NCBI RefSeq assembly: GCF_016811075.1
Contig: NZ_JAFBGL010000005.1
Coordinates: forward strand, 248,001-312,000
Direction of reading: 5' to 3'
From: Oceaniferula flava
GTDB lineage: Bacteria > Verrucomicrobiota > Verrucomicrobiia > Verrucomicrobiales > Akkermansiaceae
Length of the DNA: 64,000 nucleotides
Shown: positions 53,817-61,843 of the stretch, in pieces
How the letters are laid out: each line of letters starts with the position of its first letter
Position numbering within the stretch: position 1 is the stretch's first letter
Notes under the pieces: model-generated
Seen by the model: only the letters and a program-made list of their open reading frames with translations
Told to the model about the DNA's origin: nothing
Databases searched by the model: none
Program-made: the position numbers and the translations under genes

Positions 53817-56800
53817 TTAGGGATCGACGCGAGCTCTAAAAAAGAGGCGTGAGTGGTTCCTGGGTAACAGGCTGTCTTTGGACAGACTCCACGAACCTCT
53901 CACCTGTCCTTGGGAATCCACAGATTTGATATCCTGCAAGCCAGGAGGGTTGTCATACCATGTTTCCATATCGAGGCTATATTGCGGGGTAATGGATTGG
54001 CCGAGCAAGAAGGGGAGCTGATAGTTTACATCGATCGCACCCAGGCCGTCGCTTATTTCCAGAGCATTGATACGTTTCGTTTCCAAGCTCCAACGTGGCC
54101 GACTTGCTTGCAGGGTGGAGGAAGACTCCACTTGATACCCCCAGAACTGGAGCGGGCCAATAGATGTTGTTAGGTCGAAGTTGAGCACCGTGGTGCCAAT
54201 CGTAATCGTGCCAATTCCAGTGCTTGGATTCAGTTGCATCTGGCACTCGGCTCGCTCGGAAGGGAAATCTGCGGCAGCCAAGGTCGTGCTCGTCACCGCT
54301 GAGCCGGCGTAACTGATTTCCAAGACAGAATTGCTGGCGTTGATACGAACTGCCAAGCACTGCGACGGGGTGTTGCTTGCTCCGAGTAAGAAGGAAGCGG
54401 CCCCTCCCGACGGGAATTGCATCGTCCACGTGAAGGTGGCTTCTTGGGTTAGGCCGCCGCTGAATGGCAAGTAATTAAAACCACTGCCGGTTCCGCTCGC
54501 TGTTAGGCTGTAGCCGTCGGCAGCACCACTGCCGTCGCGAGTGCCGATCTGATAAGCTGCCGGAGTTAGATTGGACCAAGTAAAGAACTCATCGTCTGCC
54601 TTGAAGTAGGTCGAGCGAGTCACCTCGTGCGTCCCTTCAACGAGCGGAATAAGGTTCTGGAGAATGGTCGTTTCTGATGCCGAGAGGTCTGTCGTTTCGT
54701 AGGGATCGTTGCTCAGGTTAAACAGCTCGTAGGTTGGTGCGCTGCCGTTGTTGGCGCGATCGCGGACAATTTTCCAATCGCCCTGGCGCACCGCCCGCCA
54801 GCGCCGACCGCCTTCGGTAAAATACCAGTAGTGATAATCGCGAGGTTGAAGGTCGTCTTTATGGCCGCCGAGGAGGACCGGCAGAATGGAACGTCCGGTG
54901 ACCTGGGTGGGCGTCGAAATACTGGCGAGCTCGGCGAAGGTGGGTAGCATGTCGGCAAAGGTGCCGATGACATCTGAGGATGAACCTGCTTCGATCGTGC
55001 CAGGCATCCAGGCTACGAATGGCGAGCGGATACCGCCCTCGTAGCAGTCTCGCTTCGCGCCCCGGAAGTCCGCGTAGCCAGATTTCAGGTGTTCGGAGGT
55101 GAGGAAAGTGGGCTCGTCTTCGCCGTTATCGGAGCTGAAGATCACCAGTGTGTTGTCATCGATTCCTAGTTCCACGAGTTTGTCCATGATGCGGCCGGTG
55201 TCGCGGTCGGCAGCTGAGACCATGGATGCGTAGCAATGGTCGTTGAAGTCAGGCATCGTGGGGACATCGGCATCAGCACCGAAGGGCATGCCTGGATACA
55301 CTTCGTTGATCATGGTTTGGTTCAGATCGGAAGTATCGTAGACCAGTCCGTCTTCATCAGTTAGAGCGGCTAGCGTGGCGGCCGGATACATGTAGGCATG
55401 CGGCGGAGTCCAAGCGCAGTAGAGGAAGAATGGGCGGTCGGCATTTTCTTCGATGAATTTGAGGCCCTCGGCCACGACGACGTCGTGCGAGCAGACGTTT
55501 CCTGAGTTGTCTGTCCAGGAGTGCATGATCTCGTTGTAGTTGTGGGCTCCTGCGATATAGAGGCTGTCACCTGCTCCTAACTGATCCGAGTTGAAGTAGA
55601 TTTTCTGATCGTTTTTCCATAGAGACTTGGGGAAAAACCTGTGTGCGGCAGTTTGGCTGAGGTAGCCGCAGAAGAAATCAAAACCCTGGTTCCAAGGAGC
55701 ACCAGTTGAGGTTCCCATTCCCCATTTGCCGACGCAGCCAGTGGTGTATCCTGCCTGTTGGAGCACTTCTCCGATGGTGATGCGTGTGGGGTGAAGGTTT
55801 TCTCCAGAGTTATGACGGTCTTGAGATCGTCGAGTGTCCTGGCCCGTCATGAGGGAGGATCGACAGGAATGGCAGACTGGGCTGGCGGTGTAGAAGTTGG
55901 AGAACATCATTCCCTGGCTCGCCATGCTATCGATGCGTGGTGTTTTCAGAGTAGCTTGACCATAAACTCCAATTTCGCGTGTATCGAGATCGTCGATCAT
56001 GATGAAGATGATATTCGGACGCCTGGTAGGCATGTGGCTGGCATCAAAGGGGTCAGAGCCAAGCCTGATTTCTGTGCCGTCTGGAACATCGTCGCCGTCA
56101 CTGTCAGCAAGCATTGGATCTGTTCCGGTGTTACCCGTGGAAACAAATATCCCAGTCCCCGTCTCTACACCGTCGAGCAGATCGTCGTCATCACTGTCTG
56201 AGTCCAATGGGTCGGTAGGACCGGCGATTTCGACGCCGTCATCGAGACCGTCGTCGTCGGAGTCCGGATCGTTCGGCTTGGTTCCCGCTGCATGTTCGGC
56301 TGCGTTATCGACGCCGTCATTGTCGGGGTTACCGTTCGCGTTTTCGTCAAGATCTTGGAAATAGAGGTATTCCCAAGCATCCGGCAGGCCATCGTTGTCG
56401 GAGTCCGTGTTACCACCATTGCTAGAGCTGCCATGGAGGATGTAGCGCACGTGGCGGGTAGTAGCGACGGAGTGGTTGGTGTTTGTGATCGTAGACCGTC
56501 CGCCGTCGACGCCTTCGTTATACTGGAAGTAATCGGGGCTCGATGAGCCCGACCCGTAATAGGTGAAGAAAAACCCGTAATCTGCGTTTTCTTCTACAGT
56601 TAGAGGCGTGCTTAGCTTGAAGGTGATGTAGTTGTTGTTAGACAACTGACCGTCTATAGTGAACGCTTCGGCATAGAGCGGGGTGACGGTGCTGCCCACG
56701 TAGTAGTCGTCCCCGTCGTTAGACCTTGAGTGACCTGTTCCTGTGTTCCACTCCGCGACAGTGCCCTTGTAGATCCGTAAGGTAATCGTGTCGTTGAAGA

Positions 56801-57062
56801 AGGTTTGATTGCCGTTCTTGTGGATCGTGATCGACGTGATTTCGTAATGGGTCTCGGCGCCGTTGCCGAGGTAGAAGGTCATTCCTCGGGCGTGGTCGCT
56901 ATCGCTGTCTTCGTCCTTGATTCGCGAATAGGTAGTGCCTGTGTTGTTGGAAGATAGGATATCGCTTGTCGGGGCAGTGGTGGTCACAGTCACCGTTTGG
57001 CCGATGGCTTGGTGAGTAAGCACGATGAGGGCTGCGGCTACGGTTGAGAATTTGATCGTCAT
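53817..57062 (-). CDS. Large secreted sulfatase with non-canonical CxSxR motif and accessory domains
   Basis: A 1081-residue exported protein. Order (numbered from this start): signal peptide; a beta-rich module (about 25-210) that recurs in the esterase at 49056; several D-x-D-x-D-G calcium repeats of thrombospondin type 3 (about 220-340); the sulfatase domain (about 345-780) with M-I-D-D, K-W-G-M-G and S-S-D-N-G-E-D; and a C-terminal beta module followed by a tail with Y-S-L-D-M. The formylglycine site reads C397-H-S-C-R401, with Ser where C-x-P-x-R has Pro. It may still be matured, or be inactive. The ATG at 57062 is used; the frame extends to 57104. One of four sulfatases in the window. 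Confidence 0.85.
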   Translation of the reverse strand: MTIKFSTVAAALIVLTHQAIGQTVTVTTTAPTSDILSSNNTGTTYSRIKDEDSDSDHARGMTFYLGNGAETHYEITSITIHKNGNQTFFNDTITLRIYKGTVAEWNTGTGHSRSNDGDDYYVGSTVTPLYAEAFTIDGQLSNNNYITFKLSTPLTVEENADYGFFFTYYGSGSSSPDYFQYNEGVDGGRSTITNTNHSVATTRHVRYILHGSSSNGGNTDSDNDGLPDAWEYLYFQDLDENANGNPDNDGVDNAAEHAAGTKPNDPDSDDDGLDDGVEIAGPTDPLDSDSDDDDLLDGVETGTGIFVSTGNTGTDPMLADSDGDDVPDGTEIRLGSDPFDASHMPTRRPNIIFIMIDDLDTREIGVYGQATLKTPRIDSMASQGMMFSNFYTASPVCHSCRSSLMTGQDTRRSQDRHNSGENLHPTRITIGEVLQQAGYTTGCVGKWGMGTSTGAPWNQGFDFFCGYLSQTAAHRFFPKSLWKNDQKIYFNSDQLGAGDSLYIAGAHNYNEIMHSWTDNSGNVCSHDVVVAEGLKFIEENADRPFFLYCAWTPPHAYMYPAATLAALTDEDGLVYDTSDLNQTMINEVYPGMPFGADADVPTMPDFNDHCYASMVSAADRDTGRIMDKLVELGIDDNTLVIFSSDNGEDEPTFLTSEHLKSGYADFRGAKRDCYEGGIRSPFVAWMPGTIEAGSSSDVIGTFADMLPTFAELASISTPTQVTGRSILPVLLGGHKDDLQPRDYHYWYFTEGGRRWRAVRQGDWKIVRDRANNGSAPTYELFNLSNDPYETTDLSASETTILQNLIPLVEGTHEVTRSTYFKADDEFFTWSNLTPAAYQIGTRDGSGAADGYSLTASGTGSGFNYLPFSGGLTQEATFTWTMQFPSGGAASFLLGASNTPSQCLAVRINASNSVLEISYAGSAVTSTTLAAADFPSERAECQMQLNPSTGIGTITIGTTVLNFDLTTSIGPLQFWGYQVESSSTLQASRPRWSLETKRINALEISDGLGAIDVNYQLPFLLGQSITPQYSLDMETWYDNPPGLQDIKSVDSQGQVRGSWSLSKDSLLPRNHSRLFFRARVDP

Positions 57063-57331
57063 GAATGCAGAGCGTTTCTGAAATACCTTGTCCGCGCTAC
57101 TCATGGATTTGTTAACTCCAAGATCGTCAATATGCAGAACTGAGATTTCTCTTTATGGAAACTAGTTCTTTCACCCCGTGTGCCAAGGAAATTCCACGAA
57201 CGGACGCTTTGATCGGGGCTCAGCAAAGAGGAAGGGCGCTCTGTGTGAGCTATTCGTCCCTGTGCCTCCGTTCCGCCACTTCAAACAAATTGCAACTTCC
57301 GTTCTGCATCCGGGTTTCTCTCATCAGATCC

Positions 57332-58720
57332 ATGAAACTTCCGATGTTCTACCTTGCCCTCGCGCTGATCTCCAGCCTTTCAGCGCAAACCAGTCCGTCC
57401 CGCAGCCAGTCCGCTGGTCACGCATCGTCACTGCTGAAAAGCGGTAAGATCCCGGACCTCACTGCCGTCACCGATCAGGGGAAACCGGTTAAACTCCGCG
57501 AACTCTGCGCAGGCAAATTCACGGTTCTCGCATCCGGCTGCCTCACTTGCCCGGAGTTCCACAAATCCTACCCGGAAATTGAAGCCGCGCGCGCCGACTA
57601 TGCCAGCGACAAGGTGCAGTTCTACTACTTTTACAAAAGCCTGCGCCACCCGGAACTCGGAGGGTATGTCGACGCCCAGAACATCAAGGAGCGACTGCTG
57701 CAACTCGCCGAAGCTCGCAAAAAACTCGCCACCCAAACCCCATGGCTGGCCGATACCATGGACGACTCGCTGCGCATCGGACTCGGCGCCAACTCGCAAT
57801 CCGTTTATCTCATTTCTCCCGAAGGTGAAATCCTCTACGCCAATGGTAAGATCAAGCGCGCAGACCTACGCAACGCTCTCACCAAAGCCCTCGGAGCCCC
57901 GGAAAAAACCACCTTGGCCGCCGACCTCAAACTGCCCCGCCTCCAACGTCCGCCCCGCTTGGTCAACGAAGATTCCAAACTCGGAGTCAAACGCCCGGAA
58001 GGCCTGACCATCCTCAAGATCACACCCGCTGATCCGGAAAAAACCTACTACGTCAAACTCCGTGCCGAAGGTGACGACGCCCTGATCAAAACTGGCACCG
58101 GGCGACTGTTTCTCGGCTTCTATCCGGACCCCATCCACGATGCCTGCTGGAACAACCTCACCCAACCCATGCGCTACCAACTCACGCTCCCCGAGGGCAT
58201 GACCGCTACCCCCGCCGAAGCGTCGGCTCAAGTGGGCCATGGCGACAAGGACTCGCAACCTCGCCAGTTCTGGGTCGATATCAAATCCAATGGAACACCC
58301 GGACCGATCGAGCTGAAACTCGACTACTTCGGCTGCACCCCGGACATGTGCATGGCGCTGACCCACGGCTACACCATCGAACTCAAAGACCAAAACCGCG
58401 GCTCCCGCACCTACGGCATGAACCGAGGCGGCCCGCGTGCCTCCAAGGGGACACGAGGATCTGGGAAACGCGAAACCGCCAAGCGTGAATCCCCGCGAGA
58501 TGGCGCAGGCCAAATCACCCAGATGGATACGAACAAAGACGGATCCGTGAGTTACCAGGAACTCCTCGCCTCCGCTCGCGCAAAGCGGGGAGACCAAGTG
58601 AAGCCGGAACGAGTCAAATCTCGATTCGACTCCATCGATACAAATAAGGATGGAAAAGTCACCCCTGAGGAATTCAGCCAAGCCCCCCGCGGCGGCAATC
58701 GTCCTCAGGCTTCGCAGTAG
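57332..58720 (+). CDS. Exported deiodinase-like redoxin with DsbD-alpha-like and EF-hand regions
   Basis: A 462-residue exported protein with a Sec signal peptide ending near S-L-S-A-Q. The thioredoxin-fold domain (about 35-190) has C70-L-T-C73-P-E-F. Together with Y-F-Y-K-S-L-R-H-P and A-D-T-M-D-D-S and Y-L-I-S-P-E-G this resembles iodothyronine deiodinase (PF00837) proteins, with Cys in place of selenocysteine. A beta-rich stretch with F-G-C-T-P-D-M-C follows, like a DsbD alpha-domain cysteine pair. A basic linker leads to two EF-hands, D-T-N-K-D-G-S-V and D-T-N-K-D-G-K-V. Likely role: envelope thiol redox; true deiodination is unlikely to be the native function. Start chosen at the signal peptide. 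Confidence 0.75.
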   Translation: MKLPMFYLALALISSLSAQTSPSRSQSAGHASSLLKSGKIPDLTAVTDQGKPVKLRELCAGKFTVLASGCLTCPEFHKSYPEIEAARADYASDKVQFYYFYKSLRHPELGGYVDAQNIKERLLQLAEARKKLATQTPWLADTMDDSLRIGLGANSQSVYLISPEGEILYANGKIKRADLRNALTKALGAPEKTTLAADLKLPRLQRPPRLVNEDSKLGVKRPEGLTILKITPADPEKTYYVKLRAEGDDALIKTGTGRLFLGFYPDPIHDACWNNLTQPMRYQLTLPEGMTATPAEASAQVGHGDKDSQPRQFWVDIKSNGTPGPIELKLDYFGCTPDMCMALTHGYTIELKDQNRGSRTYGMNRGGPRASKGTRGSGKRETAKRESPRDGAGQITQMDTNKDGSVSYQELLASARAKRGDQVKPERVKSRFDSIDTNKDGKVTPEEFSQAPRGGNRPQASQ

Positions 58721-59232
58721 CTTGGGAAGGCAACGAGCATTCGCATCGACCGAGGGAGGAAATGAAGCGAGGTGGGGGAGTGACCTATTTATTTTCTTAG
58801 AACAGACCGCTCCCTTTCTCTCTTAAACCGCGCACGCTTTATTCGGAGCGATGCTCTCTGTCTCGGCGACGTCGGCGTTGAAATTCAGCTCTCAGAGCGA
58901 TCGAGATTTTCCCCCGAAACTCCTCACATATCTTGGAACGTTTCGCTTGTTTAACTGCTTTCTTGAAAGCCTCCTTTTTTCGGGGCGAGACGAAGGGACT
59001 TATTGGAATAGATGCCGTAGTGTCGGACCGTTTGCTGGTCAAAGGGCGGAAGGTGGTTGTGTCCTTATCAAAGTCTGTATCGTAATACGTGAAACGGTCC
59101 AAGGCCGCGAGGTTCATTAAAGTTTCACCTAAATAGGGATGAAGCTCTTCGAGAGCTCTAAATTTCGATACAAAAAACCACACTCCGCAACATGCAAAGT
59201 GTGGTTTGATAAATGAGTGATGATCTCAATGA
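58721..59232. other. Mostly non-coding region between a redoxin gene and a PEP-CTERM gene
   Basis: A 512-base stretch. The largest frame is 58839-59183 on the minus strand (114 codons), ending in an Arg-rich run. It has no signal peptide or recognisable domain, and its first codons lie in a terminator hairpin, so I do not annotate it as a gene. The terminator is at 59175-59207. I see no other feature. Confidence 0.5.
59175..59207 (-). terminator. Terminator of the PEP-CTERM gene
   Basis: AAACCACACT (59175-59184) pairs with AGTGTGGTTT (59198-59207), a 10-bp stem. On the minus strand the stem runs into a T-tract (complement of the A's at 59172-59177). It lies 26 bases past the stop of the gene at 59233. 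Confidence 0.85.
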
Positions 59233-60012
59233 TTACTTACGGCGGCGCATGATCAGCGCCAGACCACCAAGACCCAGTAAAGCCACAGAAGATGGCTCAG
59301 GGACCAGTGTGAGGGTGCTTCCACCACCGCTGATGGGAGTCACCTCGAAATAGTCTGTGAAGTTACCAGCGGTAATGGCGGTGCCACCCACAGTGGCAGT
59401 GCCATCTCCTGTGTTAGTGACGAGCTCCTGAATCCAGTCTGCTTCGGTAGTTGTCACCCCGCTCGAAAAGCTCCCGGTCCAATCAGTTGCAAAATCGAAG
59501 ACTCCAGTGGCTGTGCTGATATCAATATCAACAGCACCGCTGGCAGTAATCACCACACTGCCACCAATGTTCAGAACACCAGTTGCATTATTAGATATAA
59601 ACCGGCCGCCATAAAAGAGTTCCCCTCCTGTCAGGTTTACAGTGCTCCCGTTCGCGTTGAGGAGTCCGGTTCCTAAATTGAGTGTGCCGCCTTGGAGGTT
59701 GTATGTAGGAATAGTCGAGCCGCCGCTATTGAAAAAGTTGAAACCTGGGGTGGCAGTGATCGTTCCCGCAGTTTGTGTGAGTGTGGCACCCCCAAAACCA
59801 CCTACTTGGTTGTTACCTGTAACAGTTCCGTCCACCGCAATGGTGCCCGTGTCGCCATCTCCCGGTAAGCCTGTGCCGCCGGCGGTCTGATTGGTCCAAT
59901 TGGCAGCTGCTTCGAGATTACCTCCATCGAAGATAAATGATGCGGCAGATGATGAATGACAAAGGGCTACCGAACATAGGGCCATTCCGAGTATCGTTGT
60001 TTTTGTGCTCAT
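59233..60012 (-). CDS. PEP-CTERM sorting-domain protein
   Basis: A 259-residue exported protein. The signal peptide ends near S-S-A-A-S. The mature part is rich in Gly, Thr and Asn with repeated beta-type patterns and no enzyme domain. It ends in V-P-E-P-S-S, a hydrophobic helix (V-A-L-L-G-L-G-G-L-A-L-I-M) and R-R-R-K, the PEP-CTERM signal read by an exosortase. Such proteins are usually surface or extracellular-matrix components. No exosortase is in the window. The gene is divergent from the unrecognised gene at 60229 and has its own terminator. Confidence 0.88.
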   Translation of the reverse strand: MSTKTTILGMALCSVALCHSSSAASFIFDGGNLEAAANWTNQTAGGTGLPGDGDTGTIAVDGTVTGNNQVGGFGGATLTQTAGTITATPGFNFFNSGGSTIPTYNLQGGTLNLGTGLLNANGSTVNLTGGELFYGGRFISNNATGVLNIGGSVVITASGAVDIDISTATGVFDFATDWTGSFSSGVTTTEADWIQELVTNTGDGTATVGGTAITAGNFTDYFEVTPISGGGSTLTLVPEPSSVALLGLGGLALIMRRRK

Positions 60013-60228
60013 GTGTGTGTTATATTGTTATTACCTAATGAATTAAGGCTCGGGTATTCATTACTGCTTTTTGGATGCTGCTATCAAGCTTCTTTTCGAG
60101 AAAAAAATAACGGTGATCTCTCTGATTGCGATCTTTCAAGAGTGAATACAAAAGGCAGAAAAGGGGGGGCGGAGGAAGAATGGGTAATAATAGTGCACTT
60201 TACTTATTCTGGGCCGTTTTTTCAGCAT

Positions 60229-61278
60229 ATGCCTCTTGTTTTTTTAGCGGGCCTTGAGCATCTGCTCGTTGTGGGTGACGCCGCTTCTCATCCTCATCGT
60301 GCGGACACGAAAAAATACTCACACGGCCTGAACTCACTCACGCAATCATCATTCTCGCAAGTATGTGTCATTGCCCTGGCCCTCTTTTTTAAGTATCAAG
60401 CGCCCTTGAAAAAAATTATCTATCGCACAGAAAAGGGTGATCAGGCCAGCGTCAGCTACTTCGTGGAACCCCACGCGGATGAGGCTGAAGTCAGATGGTC
60501 CTTTTACCCGCATTTACCGGAAGGAATGTGTGCAAAAAAAGGCGATGAACGTGGACTGGGGTCTTTTCATCACGACACACGCCAATCATTCGAGGACTTC
60601 AAGATCAGGCCCGCGCGAGAAATTTCTGATGCAATCTACGAGCAAGTGATGTCCGCGATGGGAGGGCTGAGCGAACTGGAAATGATCACCAGGAAAATGG
60701 GCCCCAGCGGAATGGAGTTCAATCGCGTGTCCATGCCCTCGTTCGCACAATTGAAAAGCGGCCTCAGCGAGCCACGGCCGGCTTCGCAACTATCTGATCA
60801 CGACCTTTTCCCAAGCTGGACATTCATCAAAGAAATCAAGGTCGAGGGTGAAACCCGCTTGTTGCTTCGCTGCGCCGAGTATGGGATGATGTGGGTGCAT
60901 GTGGACGAGACCGGAATGACTCACGCGTCGTCTCAGATCAGCAATGAAGAAGCCCGGGAGCTCTACAAAAAACACCTGCTATACTTCACCGAAGGCGAGA
61001 AAGAGAAACTCAAAGAGGCTCTTCAAATCGGCAATAATTTTGAAGAGGCATTAAAGACCGCTTTAGGTCGCATGAGAGTCATGGATAGCTTCTTTTTGCC
61101 GGAATCTCCGAGCATCGAAATCGACGGGTGCATCACAATGGCCATGTGCGTGGAGGACGCGGGCATCATCAGCGCTACCTTGACTAAAGATGGCACCCTC
61201 GTCGATTATCGTTTGATCCAAGGACTCGAAGCCTGGAGAATTCTTCAGCCCATCATCGACCCCGTGGTGCCTGAATAG
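60229..61278 (+). CDS. Hypothetical protein
   Basis: I do not recognise this protein. The frame extends to 60013, but that part would overlap the divergent promoter and has no protein-like character. I set the start at the ATG at 60229 (349 residues); a later start is possible. A hydrophobic stretch at about residues 45-55 (V-C-V-I-A-L-A-L-F-F) could be a membrane segment or signal anchor. The remainder is soluble, with charged helices and an S-F-F-L-P-E-S-P block near the C-terminus. No catalytic motif is visible. Its neighbours give no hint of function. Confidence 0.5.
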   Translation: MPLVFLAGLEHLLVVGDAASHPHRADTKKYSHGLNSLTQSSFSQVCVIALALFFKYQAPLKKIIYRTEKGDQASVSYFVEPHADEAEVRWSFYPHLPEGMCAKKGDERGLGSFHHDTRQSFEDFKIRPAREISDAIYEQVMSAMGGLSELEMITRKMGPSGMEFNRVSMPSFAQLKSGLSEPRPASQLSDHDLFPSWTFIKEIKVEGETRLLLRCAEYGMMWVHVDETGMTHASSQISNEEARELYKKHLLYFTEGEKEKLKEALQIGNNFEEALKTALGRMRVMDSFFLPESPSIEIDGCITMAMCVEDAGIISATLTKDGTLVDYRLIQGLEAWRILQPIIDPVVPE

Positions 61279-61843
61279 CTGCTGCATGTTGTCATGAAAG
61301 AATCTTTGCGCACGACGCAGACCTTTCTCGAACTCTGTATATGGCCGCTCTTTCAGGCTCCAGATATACCCCTATTTTGAAAGAGTTTATCAGAGACTGT
61401 TAGGAAAAGGAAAACCCAAGAAGCCCGCTGTTACTGCTGTCATGATGACCGACCGAAGGGAGATAGACAGAAACGATGTGACGTGCCTGAAAGGTGAACG
61501 TAGAGAATCAAAGCTGGTTTGTCATCTGAACTCGCTGATTAAGAGGTGTAAAATAAAATTCAATCCGCTTAATGAAAATAATCACTAAAGACAGTTGCTG
61601 CCCCCTTTTTCCTTTTTCAGGGCCTCTCGTCCGTTCGTACAATCTGGTCTAATGTCTGAATATACCCCATCACATGATAAATGGCACCGTCATTATTGGG
61701 TCTCACCAGGCGGCGTATTTGGGGATTTACCAGAGTAACTGGGCGGCAAGGTGAGGTGGCTCCAGGTCTCAGACTGCTTCCCGTTCAAATGATTGACAGA
61801 TATCCCTTATTCCGTTAGTCCTTTTTACTTATTGTACTAAATC
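61279..61843. other. Intergenic region without a recognisable gene
   Basis: A 565-base stretch between the hypothetical gene and the TPR gene. I see no reading frame of useful length, no tRNA and no strong hairpin. The sequence is mixed in composition and could hold the promoter of the TPR gene or a decayed element. The base composition begins to drop here toward the right edge. Confidence 0.5.

Noticed and set aside
58839-59183. A 114-codon frame on the minus strand
   Set aside because: No domain or signal peptide, an Arg-rich end, and its start lies in the terminator hairpin of the neighbouring gene.
60013-60228. 5' extension of the hypothetical gene
   Set aside because: It would begin one base from the divergent PEP-CTERM gene's start and its translation is not protein-like, so a downstream start was chosen.
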